NCBI RefSeq assembly: GCF_000172555.1
Contig: NZ_ABOX02000021.1
Location: 1-64,000 of the forward strand
Source: Pedosphaera parvula Ellin514
Lineage (GTDB): Bacteria; Verrucomicrobiota; Verrucomicrobiia; Limisphaerales; Pedosphaeraceae
Direction: 5' to 3'
Length of the DNA stretch: 64,000 nucleotides
In this document: positions 38,636 to 48,941 of the stretch, one piece after another
How positions within the stretch are numbered: the first letter of the stretch is position 1
How the letters are laid out: every line of letters begins with the position of its first letter
Notes under the pieces: model-generated
Seen by the model: the letters and a program-made list of their open reading frames with translations, nothing else
Told to the model about the DNA's origin: nothing
The model's database searches: none
Made by a program: the position numbers and the translations under genes

Positions 38636-41600
38636 TTATTTTCGGTTTGCGGGCCGCCGGCGCGCGAACGATTCCTTTTGCAAACGGACGCGATCCTGGT
38701 CCTTCTGCAACGGCTTGGATTCCGTGGCAGCCTGGCTCAAATACCGGGCCAGTGAACCGATGGTTGGGTATTGAAATAATCTCACGATGGAGATGTTGAT
38801 CTTCAGCTCTTCACAAAGCCTGGCGTGCACCTGCACCATAAGCAGCGAGTGGCCGCCGAGATCGAAAAAGCTGTCGTTCACACCCACTTTTTCCAACCGC
38901 AGGACCTTCGTCCAGATTGCGGCAATTGTTTCCTCCACCTGTGTGCGTGGTGCGAGGAAGATTGAGGTGGCTTCAGGACGATTCTGCTCCGGTGCAGGCA
39001 GGGCTTGGCGATCAATCTTCCCGTTCGGCGTCAGCGGCAGGGCAGGGAGAAACACGAATGCGGACGGAACCATGTAATCCGGAAGTTTGGACTTTAAATA
39101 ATCGCGCAGCTCACTGCTGTTTGATGCGGCCGAGTCTCTGGACACCACGTAGGCGACCAGACGTTTATCACCGGGTGTGTCCTCGCGCGCGATGACCACC
39201 GCGTGGACCACTGTGGGAAGCTGGGTGAGCAGCAATTCAATTTCACCGAGTTCTATGCGGAAGCCCCGGATTTTTACCTGATAATCCATTCGACCGAGAA
39301 ACTCGATTTTGCCATCCATACGGTAACGCACAAGATCGCCGGTGCGATACATGCGCGCTCCAGATTCGTCGGTGAACGGATTGGGCAGGAATTTTTCCAG
39401 GCTTAACTCGGGGCGTTTGAGATAGCCCCGGGCGAGTCCTTCACCGCCAATCCATAGTTCACCCGGCACACCGATGGGGACCGGTTGCAGATTGCGATCC
39501 AGAACGTAAAACTGTGTGTTCGCGATGGGAGCACCGATGAACACTTCATCACCGGGCTCAACCTTGGATGCGGCCGACCAGATGGTGGTTTCGGTTGGAC
39601 CATACATATTCCAAAGCGATGCGCATTTGCCATGCAGTTGATTTGCAAGTTCAGAGGACCAGGCTTCGCCGCCGCAAAGAATCCTGAGCCCGGGATTGCC
39701 TTTCCAACCGGAGGCCAACAGCAAACGCCAAGTCGTGGGTGTGGCTTGCATGATGGTGACACCACCATGGTCGAGCAGGCTGGCAAGCTGTTTGCCATCC
39801 AGGGTGACCTCGCGGGTGGCGATGACAACCTTGGCACCACAGGTGAGCGGCAGCCATAACTCCAGTCCTGCGATATCAAACGATAGCGTGGTGACGGCGA
39901 GCAGGGTGTCCGTTTCCGTCAGGCCGGGTTCGCGGGACATTGAATCCAAAAAGTTCACGACGGCGCGATGGGAGATTTCAACACCCTTGGGTTTTCCGGT
40001 GGAACCTGAAGTATAAATCACGTAAGCCACATCTCCGGCAGCGGCGCTGCTTTGCAGGTTCTCGCTGGAATAGGTGGCGACGCCTTCGTTGGAATCCAGT
40101 AAGACCGGAGTTGGACTCATCGGACCGGAACCAAAAAGCTCCTTCAAATCGGGAACGAGATCGCTTTGAGTCAACACCACACTGGCCTCTGCATCTTGTA
40201 GAATGAATTGCAGACGCTCCCTGGGAAGTGCTGGATCCAGCGGGGCATAAGTGCCACCAGCCTTGAGAATACCGAGCAGGCCAATAACCATCTCGGCTGA
40301 GCGTTCGACGCATATCGCCACGAGTTTTCCGGGACACACTCCGAGCGATTGCAAATGCCGGGCAAGTTGGTTGGCCCGCTTGTTTACCTGCTCATAGGTG
40401 AGTTGGGAGTCCCCACATATCACCGCCATGGAATGCGGGTTGCGAGCTGCCTGGGCCTCAAACAACTGGTGGATGCAAATATTTCGCGGATAATCGGTGA
40501 GCGTGTCGTTCCATTCTGTGAACAGTTGCTGCTTTTCAGAGGGTGTTAGGATTGGTAATTGGGCGATGGGAAGATTCGGTTCCCGCACAGCGGTGGTGAG
40601 TAGAGTTTGGTAATGCCCGATCAATCGGTCGATCGCGGCATGGTCAAACAAGTCGGTGGCATATTCAATCCAGCCGAAGATGCCTTCGGGGGATTCCTCG
40701 AGGTTGAAAGTCAGATCAAATTTGGAAATGCCGGCATCGATTTCAAACGGGCTGATGACAAGTTCTTTGGTCCTTAACGCCGGAGCCGGAGCGTTCTGAA
40801 AAATGAACATTACCTGGAAGACTGGATTGTGACTTTGATCACGGGCTGGGTGGAGTTCCTCGACTAGTTTTTCGTAAGGCACGTCCTGGTTGGCGTACGC
40901 AGCCAGGGAAACTTCGCGAACCTGAGACATCACTTCACGAAATGTTGGATTGCCGGAAAGTTTGGTGCGCAGCACCAGCGTGTTTAAAAAATAGCCGATA
41001 AGACCTTCAATCTCGACGCGATTGCGATTGGCAATGGGGGAACCGACAACGATGTCTTCCTGGCCGGTGTAGCGTCCGGCGAGGACTTGAAAGGCCGCGA
41101 GCAAGGTCATGAAAAGCGTGCAGCCTTCCTGCTTGCCCAGCGTCGCAAGGCCTTGCGATGTAGCCTTCGGAATCCGAATGGGCTTGCGTGCGCCACGAAA
41201 GCTTTGAATTGCGGGACGAGGAAAGGTTGTGGGCCATTCCAGCAAGGCCGGTGCCCCGGTAAGTTGCTGTTTCCAGTAAGCAAGCTGCCTGACCAACGCC
41301 TCCTCCTGCACGAATTGCTGCTGCCAGGCGGCAAAGTCTGCGTATTGGATGGCGAGTGGAGCCAGTGGCGAGGGTTGGCTGGCATTGAATGCCTCATAAA
41401 GGGCGGTGAGTTCCTTCAGGAATACACCCCGTGACCAGCCATCAATTGCGATATGATGCAGCGTCAACAGAAGCAGGTGATCGCTTTCGTCCAGGCGAAC
41501 CAACTGCGCGCGGAACACCGGGCCATTGCCCAGGTCGAACAAAACCTTGCCATCTTCCACAGCGATGCGGGTAGCCTCCTGCATGCGGAGGGACTCTGGA

Positions 41601-41980
41601 ATGGCGCTAAGATCCACGAACGGAAGGGCTACAGTTAAGGAAGGTGCGATGCGTTGAGCAGGTTCGCCATTTTGAACAACGAAGCTGGCGCGCAAAACTT
41701 CATGACGTCGTACGATTTCATCAAGGCTTTTCTGAAGGAATGCCGGGTTGAGCGGACCTTGAATGCGCAGGTGGAAGTGATCGTTGTAATGAGGGCCAGG
41801 TTCCAACTGATCCAGGAACCAAAGACGTTTCTGTGAAAAGGAGAGGGGATATTCATCCGGATTTGCCCGTCGCGAAATGGATTTTTGTTCATTCCCCCCA
41901 ATACCCTCTTCGTCCAATAAAAAATCCAACAACTCGAGCTTTTGATTTGCACCTTCAGTCAGGCTCGCGAAATTATTCAT
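38636..41980 (-). CDS. nonribosomal peptide synthetase (C-A-T)
   Basis: A 1114-residue single module, promoter-proximal in the operon. The C domain (about 47-480) has FSQKRLWFLDQLEPG and HHIAIDGWSRG. The A domain (about 500-1000) has YVIYTSGSTGKPKGVEISHR and SLWNMYGPTETTIWS; residues at the pocket positions read D-I-L-Q-L-G-M-I-W, close to codes known for glycine. The T domain (about 1020-1085) has the pantetheine serine in DLGGHSLLMVQV. It begins with a condensation domain, so it probably accepts an acyl starter (for example a fatty acyl) made elsewhere. Neither a loading module nor a phosphopantetheinyl transferase is in the window. Its product would be handed to the KS of the downstream gene. 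Confidence 0.9.
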   Translation of the reverse strand: MNNFASLTEGANQKLELLDFLLDEEGIGGNEQKSISRRANPDEYPLSFSQKRLWFLDQLEPGPHYNDHFHLRIQGPLNPAFLQKSLDEIVRRHEVLRASFVVQNGEPAQRIAPSLTVALPFVDLSAIPESLRMQEATRIAVEDGKVLFDLGNGPVFRAQLVRLDESDHLLLLTLHHIAIDGWSRGVFLKELTALYEAFNASQPSPLAPLAIQYADFAAWQQQFVQEEALVRQLAYWKQQLTGAPALLEWPTTFPRPAIQSFRGARKPIRIPKATSQGLATLGKQEGCTLFMTLLAAFQVLAGRYTGQEDIVVGSPIANRNRVEIEGLIGYFLNTLVLRTKLSGNPTFREVMSQVREVSLAAYANQDVPYEKLVEELHPARDQSHNPVFQVMFIFQNAPAPALRTKELVISPFEIDAGISKFDLTFNLEESPEGIFGWIEYATDLFDHAAIDRLIGHYQTLLTTAVREPNLPIAQLPILTPSEKQQLFTEWNDTLTDYPRNICIHQLFEAQAARNPHSMAVICGDSQLTYEQVNKRANQLARHLQSLGVCPGKLVAICVERSAEMVIGLLGILKAGGTYAPLDPALPRERLQFILQDAEASVVLTQSDLVPDLKELFGSGPMSPTPVLLDSNEGVATYSSENLQSSAAAGDVAYVIYTSGSTGKPKGVEISHRAVVNFLDSMSREPGLTETDTLLAVTTLSFDIAGLELWLPLTCGAKVVIATREVTLDGKQLASLLDHGGVTIMQATPTTWRLLLASGWKGNPGLRILCGGEAWSSELANQLHGKCASLWNMYGPTETTIWSAASKVEPGDEVFIGAPIANTQFYVLDRNLQPVPIGVPGELWIGGEGLARGYLKRPELSLEKFLPNPFTDESGARMYRTGDLVRYRMDGKIEFLGRMDYQVKIRGFRIELGEIELLLTQLPTVVHAVVIAREDTPGDKRLVAYVVSRDSAASNSSELRDYLKSKLPDYMVPSAFVFLPALPLTPNGKIDRQALPAPEQNRPEATSIFLAPRTQVEETIAAIWTKVLRLEKVGVNDSFFDLGGHSLLMVQVHARLCEELKINISIVRLFQYPTIGSLARYLSQAATESKPLQKDQDRVRLQKESFARRRPANRK

Positions 41981-42212
41981 ATATATGTACTTCTGGGCCG
42001 GGTGCCGCCATCCTGTTCAGAAGCCAGGAGGCGGATCGTTTAGTTTCATGTTACAGACTCTCCGGCCTTTCGAGGATGCATGATAAGGAGTGAAAGTGCC
42101 TGCTAGAAAGTGGGTGAACACCTTAGGCAGGAGTGGACGCTGCGTAATATCAGGCAGCAGTTAGCCGGCTTAGTTGAGGAGACTCTACAATCCGGTCAGG
42201 GCGGAGAGTTGA

Positions 42213-42677
42213 TCAGGTTACTGGTGGAAGGCGATGATGGGAATCAACGGCATATCCAAAATCTGTCTCCGCTGACTTGAGAAATTTTGCCAGGGCTTCG
42301 GGCTCTATGGTTCCCTTGAAGAATAACTTGCGTTTGGTCGAGCGCGTTTGGATTAGCAGATAGGTTTGCTTCCTTAAAGCTTCCCAAACCAGCCAGGCCC
42401 CAATCAGGCCGAAAACGCCAAAGCCAAACTTGATCCGGAGCATGGTAAAGTTTCCTGCCAACAGTGGAATAATTCCGAAAGCGCCAATGGCAAGCAAAAC
42501 CACACTGAGGATAAGCTGCGGAATCGGATTTTCTGCTCCGCTGCCAGAGGTCAGTACCATACGGTCAATCTCTGACTTGCGCAGAAAGACAGCTATCCGC
42601 CCATTGTGAACCTCCGAAACTCCCTCGGGTGAGATTTTGACGGTTAAATAGGCGATGCTTGGATTTGCTTCTGGCAT
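42213..42677 (-). CDS. membrane hypothetical protein, 154 aa
   Basis: ATG 42677 opens a protein with a short soluble N-terminus, two membrane helices (LILSVVLLAIGAFGIIPLLA and then FGFGVFGLIGAWLVWEAL), and a C-terminal domain with TKRKLFFKGTIEPEALAKFL. The layout resembles small PH-like or DUF-type membrane proteins that read out membrane state; I do not recognise a family. It lies upstream of, and on the same strand as, the NRPS operon (233 bases away) but has no obvious biosynthetic role. Confidence 0.6.
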   Translation of the reverse strand: MPEANPSIAYLTVKISPEGVSEVHNGRIAVFLRKSEIDRMVLTSGSGAENPIPQLILSVVLLAIGAFGIIPLLAGNFTMLRIKFGFGVFGLIGAWLVWEALRKQTYLLIQTRSTKRKLFFKGTIEPEALAKFLKSAETDFGYAVDSHHRLPPVT

Positions 42678-42834
42678 ACGGAGGCCTATTAAAATATCCG
42701 TCTCACTGCGTGATCAACCTTAATTTCCAATTATTTACCGCTGGCTTTCCAACCTTTGGAGACCGAAGTTTTCAGGTGAAGGCAATCGTTATTTGTAATC
42801 AGAGGCCATTCCGGAGCATCAAGCCTGCGCTTGA

Positions 42835-44148
<1,314 letters not shown>

Positions 44149-44176
44149 GCAGAAAAACACCGAAAAAAATTAACTG

Positions 44177-44213
44177 AACCGGAAGTCAGCAATGGCTTCC
44201 GGTTTTTTGTTTT
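44177..44213 (+). terminator. intrinsic terminator after eno
   Basis: AACCGGAAGTCA and TGGCTTCCGGTT form a 12-bp stem (one G-U pair) with a GCAA loop, followed by TTTTGTTTTG. It is almost the same sequence as the terminator at 45035-45070. Confidence 0.85.
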
Positions 44214-44574
44214 GAGAGGAATCGTGAAGTGCTTGCTCGAAGCACGAAGGATGGGCAGGGCAGGCGGTGATTTGAAAGAGCAGGCTGGGTTGCAACTTGC
44301 ACACAGGGACGATTGAGGACATTGCATTTTCCACGGGGAGAAACGGAAGACATGCCACGATATTTATTGTCGGGGAGAGCTTTTGCTGGGGAGTTGAACC
44401 TATACAGATTTTTGTAAGGTCCTGTAAATTAGGAGCGGATACCTTTTTGCCGGTTCTGCTCAGAAGTTCTGGCATGGTCCACGCTTTAAAGGACATTGTG
44501 CGGGAGACTGCGCAAGGTTTCAGGTGTGGGGAATGATGAAGGCGTCGAGAATAACCGTAAAAACTAAAAGACTT
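44214..44574. other. intergenic region between eno and the BON lipoprotein gene
   Basis: About 360 bases. A plus-strand frame at 44297-44536 has no signal, motif or ribosome binding site, and I do not call it. Otherwise I see no structure beyond the expected promoter for the BON gene. Confidence 0.4.
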
Positions 44575-44964
44575 ATGAAAGACACAACTGCAAAAAAGCT
44601 CGAGTCAGTAAAAGTATTTGGCGTTATCGCCTTCCTGAGTGCCTTGCCATTCGTGGCAGCGACTGGTTGCAACAAGGATAATCAAACTGCGAGTAGCGTC
44701 GATACCAACACGGTCGTTGTCACCCCAACCGATAGGACAGTTGGCGAAGCTGTGGATGATACGACACTTACTGCGAATGTTAAAAAGGCACTTTCAAATA
44801 ATACGGAATACAAGTTCTCGGATGTGAAGGTTGCCACCATGAAAGGGACGGTGCAGTTGAGTGGCTTTGTGGATACAGCGGCTCAAAAGAGTGCTGCGGG
44901 AGACATTGCCAAAGCCGTTCCAAACGTCAAAGAAGTGGTGAACAATATTACTCTCAAACAGTAG
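44575..44964 (+). CDS. BON-domain lipoprotein
   Basis: ATG 44575 gives a 129-residue protein with a signal peptide ending in a lipobox-like VAATGC (cysteine at about 31). After a short Thr/Asp-rich linker there is one BON domain (LTANVKKALSNNTEYKFSDV, then MKGTVQLSGFVDTAAQKSAA and VKEVVNNITL). BON domains bind phospholipid or envelope components. Related OsmY/DolP-type proteins protect the outer membrane under osmotic stress. The longer frame from 44524 would bury the signal. The gene ends in a strong terminator. Confidence 0.85.
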   Translation: MKDTTAKKLESVKVFGVIAFLSALPFVAATGCNKDNQTASSVDTNTVVVTPTDRTVGEAVDDTTLTANVKKALSNNTEYKFSDVKVATMKGTVQLSGFVDTAAQKSAAGDIAKAVPNVKEVVNNITLKQ

Positions 44965-45034
44965 GTTGAGAACTTGCGGTACGAACCGCATCAGAAGCAA
45001 ATCCTAAAGTCGTTTAGCAAGCAGTAATCAGAAA

Positions 45035-45070
45035 AAACCGGAGGTCAGCAATGACTTCCGGTTTTTCTTT
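45035..45070 (+). terminator. intrinsic terminator after the BON gene
   Basis: AAACCGGAGGTCA and TGACTTCCGGTTT form a 13-bp stem (one G-U pair) with a GCAA loop and a TTCTTTTC tail. It shares the central GTCAGCAATG with the eno terminator. Confidence 0.85.
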
Positions 45071-45136
45071 TCAGGTTTTGATTCGAACGAGGCAAACTGA
45101 TAATGATTTAAAGGAAGACGGTTCATCGTTACGAAA

Positions 45137-45577
45137 ATGATAATGATTGGCTCAGCATTAGCTCTTGAATTGCCGGAGACCTGGGTTTCCTCGACAGACG
45201 GCACGCGGTTGGTGCTGCATAGTCCGAAGCGCGAAGAAGTGATCGTGTCGGCTTACAGAATTGTTGGCAACGGGCTTGGGAAGGAACAAAAGCAGCATTC
45301 GGAATCCATTTTTCAAAACGCATTGCGGTCAGCACTAAATGCAGCCTCGCATCCGGATTTGAATGTTGTAAAGGCCCTGGATGAGGATAGGGCGGCCTGC
45401 GTTTTTCCGTGCTGGACCATTTTAGCTGAGACGAGAACCAAAGATGCATTTTTTGGCCAGGCGGTTATTCGTCATCCTGAAACCTGTATCCTGCTAACTT
45501 ATGAGGCTCCATTTGTATCTGGTGCTGAAGAAACCTTCCGCGAATTATTATTAAGAAACGTCCGAAGCAACTGCTGA
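45137..45577 (+). CDS. hypothetical protein, 146 aa
   Basis: ATG 45137 or 45143 starts a protein with a short hydrophobic lead and a mixed alpha/beta body (LELPETWVSSTDGTRLVLHS and AYRIVGNGLGKEQ). The pattern 'P.TW....G..LVLHSP' recalls DcrB/DUF1795-type small envelope proteins, but I cannot assign it. The next gene starts four bases after its stop, so the two are co-transcribed. Confidence 0.5.
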   Translation: MIMIGSALALELPETWVSSTDGTRLVLHSPKREEVIVSAYRIVGNGLGKEQKQHSESIFQNALRSALNAASHPDLNVVKALDEDRAACVFPCWTILAETRTKDAFFGQAVIRHPETCILLTYEAPFVSGAEETFRELLLRNVRSNC

Positions 45578-45580
45578 TTC

Positions 45581-45964
45581 ATGGAAAATGTTTGCGGTAT
45601 TAATCACGTCACGCTTTCAGTGAAGGACCTGGAGAGGTCAGTGGCGTTTTACTCGGATTTGTTAGGTTTTGAAGTGTGGATGCGGAAGGGGCATTCGGCG
45701 TATCTGGAGGCGGGGACATTTTGGCTCGCGTTGGTGGTGGATGAAAATGTCCGGTCGGGGCCATTGCCGGAGTACACACATCTGGCGTTGAGTGTGTCGA
45801 AGGATGGTTTGCCGGTGTTGAAGGAGAAATTGTTGAGAGCGGGTGTGGCGGAATGGCAGGAGTCGGAACGCGCCGGTTCGTTTTATTTTCTGGACCCGGA
45901 TGGGCATAAGCTGGAGTTGCACTCGGGAACTTTGGCCGAACGGTTGACCATGAGGGAACGATAG
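45581..45964 (+). CDS. FosA-like VOC (glyoxalase fold) protein
   Basis: A 127-residue vicinal-oxygen-chelate protein very like glutathione-dependent fosfomycin transferases. It has metal ligands His (GINHVTLSV), His (EYTHLALSV) and Glu (DPDGHKLELHSG), and FYFLDPDGHKLE matches the FosA core. Two features differ from FosA: the lysine of the K+/fosfomycin loop (WKQN in FosA) is replaced by glutamine (WQES), and the loop is one residue shorter. It may be a related metal-dependent transferase rather than an active resistance enzyme. It is translationally close to the upstream hypothetical gene. Confidence 0.8.
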   Translation: MENVCGINHVTLSVKDLERSVAFYSDLLGFEVWMRKGHSAYLEAGTFWLALVVDENVRSGPLPEYTHLALSVSKDGLPVLKEKLLRAGVAEWQESERAGSFYFLDPDGHKLELHSGTLAERLTMRER

Positions 45965-46005
45965 TAATTGTCGATTTTTTGCGACAGATTCGGCATGCTT
46001 CTGGA

Positions 46006-47313
46006 ATGAGGAAACGCCGCATCGTGTTCGTGATCGCTCTCTTGGTGATCTTCCTTGTTCTCATAATTAATATTTCTCTGCGAAACGGCGGACTGAGATT
46101 GCCGGTGGGGAAGGGCACTCCCGCGATCAGCCTAGGCGAAGTGCATGGAATCATCCTGGCTTCGGATGGCAGCCTGTGGTCGTGGGGGACAGACTTTTTG
46201 GGATGGCCGGTGCTCGGCTTGGGAAAGGTAAGCAAGCAAACGCACTTGCAGCGCATTGGCAATGATAACGATTGGGTCGGCATCAGTTCATCGGCAGCCC
46301 GTAATCTGGCCATCAAATCAAACGGGACGTTGTGGGCTTGGGGTGAGAACCTCCACGGGCAGTTTGGAGTGGGGACAGCCGGGAAAACCAATCCGATGTC
46401 AAAAATTCCAGTTCCAGCAGCTCCGGGGAACAATTGGAAGCAGGCGGTGGCGGGTGGTGGGCATTCGGTCGGGTTAAAAAAGGATGGGACGTTGTGGGCA
46501 TGGGGTGTCAATTGGGCCGGGCAGTTGGGAAATGGTTCAACAAGCAATAGCCTGGTACCTGTGCAAGTGGGCTCCAGCACGAACTGGATCAAGGTTTGGA
46601 GCGGGATTCTGGAGGTCGTGGCACAGCAATCCGATGGCAGTCTCTGGTATTGGGGAGAAAATCCGGATCCTGCATTTCCCCAGGGAAGCAACGCATTTTT
46701 GGTTCCGATCCGCGTTTCGCCAGACACCAACTGGTTGGATGTGGGCTTTGGTGTGAATACGGTTTTCGCCATCAAATCGGATGGGACGCTATGGACCTGG
46801 GGACGGAATGCAGATGCCTATACTGGTGTGACGAACCAGGCGCCGGGCGTAATAACGCCCTTGCGTATCGGAACCGATGGTGATTGGCGCGGCATTTCCA
46901 CCTGCGGATTGGGGTGGTGGTGCTCTGGACTGACAAAGAAGGACGGTTCGTTTTGGTTCATGGACGCCTCTGATTCCCAACCCAACGGCCCGCGTCCGCC
47001 CTACAAGCCGGTACAGTTCAGGCGCGTCGAGTTACCAAAGGATGTAGTGGCTTACACTGCTGGCGCCGCGCATGCGGCTGCGCCCGGCCATCACGAACCG
47101 ATTGGAGTTGCTGTGACACGTGATGGCGAAGTGTGGACCTGGGGCATGGTGCTGGGCGATCCGCCGACCTTCACGAGCAGGATGCAGGATTGTGCAGTGA
47201 AACTAGCTGGACTCTTTCATCGTAAAATCCAGTTAATTGATCCTCCGCCTGTCGTGCGAAAGGATCTGTGGCAACTCAAAAACGAGGAAGCCGGTGTCGC
47301 GAAGAAAAAATAA
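46006..47313 (+). CDS. RCC1-repeat protein with N-terminal membrane anchor
   Basis: ATG 46006 is chosen because it gives an N-terminal hydrophobic anchor (VFVIALLVIFLVLIINISL) right after a positively charged MRKRR. The remainder is one RCC1 propeller with blades of the form AVAGGGHSVGLKKDGTLWAW and QLGNGSTSNSLVPVQVG. This is the canonical bacterial RCC1 form, different from the 'QTNVPAGLTNVVAIAAG' blades of the three giants. It lacks Ig-like domains and the C-terminal QRFYR module. It is probably membrane-anchored, facing the periplasm. It converges with the gene at 47365-48798. Confidence 0.8.
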   Translation: MRKRRIVFVIALLVIFLVLIINISLRNGGLRLPVGKGTPAISLGEVHGIILASDGSLWSWGTDFLGWPVLGLGKVSKQTHLQRIGNDNDWVGISSSAARNLAIKSNGTLWAWGENLHGQFGVGTAGKTNPMSKIPVPAAPGNNWKQAVAGGGHSVGLKKDGTLWAWGVNWAGQLGNGSTSNSLVPVQVGSSTNWIKVWSGILEVVAQQSDGSLWYWGENPDPAFPQGSNAFLVPIRVSPDTNWLDVGFGVNTVFAIKSDGTLWTWGRNADAYTGVTNQAPGVITPLRIGTDGDWRGISTCGLGWWCSGLTKKDGSFWFMDASDSQPNGPRPPYKPVQFRRVELPKDVVAYTAGAAHAAAPGHHEPIGVAVTRDGEVWTWGMVLGDPPTFTSRMQDCAVKLAGLFHRKIQLIDPPPVVRKDLWQLKNEEAGVAKKK

Positions 47314-47364
47314 GTGAGGACGCCAGAGAATCTAATTTATTGCTTGTTGGCGCTGCGTGACCTG

Positions 47365-48798
47365 TTAATTAGGTTTTTCTGTTGTGCTGCTTCCTCGGAG
47401 TTTTTCCATGCCGGGGCGGGCGTCAGGATGATTGCGCATAAAATCGTCGATGAGTTGGCGGGCTTCTTCGGGGTGGCCATTCTGGAACAGGATTTCTGAG
47501 AGAGCGCTGACTGGCTCGGGATTCTCAGGCCAAAGCTGGTTGGCGAGGTGATACGCTTGTTCGGCTTCAGCGTCGAAATTGTGAGCGGCAAGGAGATTGG
47601 CCTGGGCGACGGCATCATGAGAATAGGTCTTCATGGTGTCGGATGAGCCGGAAGCTTCGGGGTCTGAGAGCAATTTTTGCGTGGCGGCGTTCCAATAATC
47701 GAGGGTCTGAGTTGCGCGTTCAGCGGTAAAAGTGGTTTGAGCATCCTGCGCGCGGAGTTCCATGAGAGGGCCAAGGGGCGTTGCGTCAGCGTAGGTGGAT
47801 TTCAATGGAAAAGATTCTTCCAGGGCAAAGGAGAGGTTGGGATTTTTTTCGAGGAGCATTTGCAGAAGTCTTTCGTTTACTGCCATCACTGCATCCTGGC
47901 CTGAAACTGCGGTGCGTCCATCGGTGATGTTGATGTTCTCACCGGGGCGGACTTGTTTGGGTTCGTTGGGAAATTGTTGATCATGCTGCAAGCGTTTTTG
48001 TACATCTGTGAGATAATCCTGGAAGGCATTTTTAGAGTCCTCCGCGGTTAGCGTCGAGAAGCGGTCGTGATATTGGAAATCGAGATAATCGAGGTAATCG
48101 CCGGCAGCGAGGCCGTTTTGGGTGAGGACAATGTGATGCTCGCCTTCACTGGTTTCGTTCAGGAGAGTGGGTATCCAGCGGCCGGGATCGGTGCCGCCGA
48201 CGTAAACCATATCTGGACGCAGTGAGCCAAGCACATCCTGGCCATAGTCGAGGAGCTTTTGTGCAGGCCAGCTGTGAGCAGCTTCGGCAACGCCGTAGGT
48301 ATCGAGAACAGCCGGCCAAAAGGTGGGAAGGGCCACAGAAAGTGGATTGTCGCGGAGACCCAGCTTGTGGTCCCTTACGTCGCGCAGAGATTTAAAGATG
48401 ACATCGAGTTCCTCCCAACGACCGTCCTCGGCGGCAGCGAAGAACCGTTTTACTTCGTCGGGCATTTCCATTTTGTCACGACGGCCCATAGCCTCGGCAA
48501 TCGCACGGCGGTTGCGGGCGAACTGGATGACTTTGCTGGCGACGATTTCTTCCGGGGGAATCGCGGGTTTTGAGGTCGATGAAGAATGGGGTAAGGGGGG
48601 ATGTATGAGGCCGGAGGATTTTGGGGAAAATGATTCATGGCTGGAAGTTTGGGCGACATCGGTGGCTATGCGGTTGTGACGTAACTTGAGCCAGATGCCG
48701 ATGAACAAAAAAAGTGCACAGCTCAGGATCAGAAAGATGACAGTGCGATGGCTGGAGTCATTCCCTGGCAGTGGACCTTCGGTGCTTTTTCTACCCAT
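47365..48798 (-). CDS. membrane-anchored TPR-like hypothetical protein
   Basis: ATG 48798 starts a 477-residue protein with one transmembrane segment (VIFLILSCALFLFIGIWL, about 20-37), a Pro/Ser-rich linker and a long extracytoplasmic part. The C-terminal third contains TPR helices (AQANLLAAHNFDAEAEQAYH, then ALSEILFQNGHPEEARQLID). The middle region has YVGGTDPGRWIPTLLNE, then HHIVLTQNGLAAGDYLDYL and SGQDAVMAVNERLLQML. These segments recall proteins annotated as anchored TPR proteins in Verrucomicrobia and Planctomycetes; I cannot give a function. Confidence 0.7.
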   Translation of the reverse strand: MGRKSTEGPLPGNDSSHRTVIFLILSCALFLFIGIWLKLRHNRIATDVAQTSSHESFSPKSSGLIHPPLPHSSSTSKPAIPPEEIVASKVIQFARNRRAIAEAMGRRDKMEMPDEVKRFFAAAEDGRWEELDVIFKSLRDVRDHKLGLRDNPLSVALPTFWPAVLDTYGVAEAAHSWPAQKLLDYGQDVLGSLRPDMVYVGGTDPGRWIPTLLNETSEGEHHIVLTQNGLAAGDYLDYLDFQYHDRFSTLTAEDSKNAFQDYLTDVQKRLQHDQQFPNEPKQVRPGENINITDGRTAVSGQDAVMAVNERLLQMLLEKNPNLSFALEESFPLKSTYADATPLGPLMELRAQDAQTTFTAERATQTLDYWNAATQKLLSDPEASGSSDTMKTYSHDAVAQANLLAAHNFDAEAEQAYHLANQLWPENPEPVSALSEILFQNGHPEEARQLIDDFMRNHPDARPGMEKLRGSSTTEKPN

Positions 48799-48941
48799 AT
48801 TGTTCCAGTCTTTTGTTTGCCCTTTGTGAAGATAGACACCGGTCGTGGTGTAATTTGTATATGAAGTGAAATTTTCTGAGCTTTAACCTGGCAGCAAATT
48901 TCCTACCTTGGCAGCGAAAGGTTCTTTCATACAATTGAAGA

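Noticed and set aside
32219-41980. Trans-AT polyketide synthase
   Set aside because: An integrated AT domain with GHSVGEY and HAFHS motifs is present, so the line is cis-AT.
44297-44536. Plus-strand frame of 79 codons between eno and the BON gene
   Set aside because: No ribosome binding site, motif or neighbour logic; likely chance.
45609-46775. A 388-codon Pro/Thr-rich antisense frame across the FosA-like and RCC1 genes
   Set aside because: Low-complexity composition and opposite two well-supported genes; a shadow frame.
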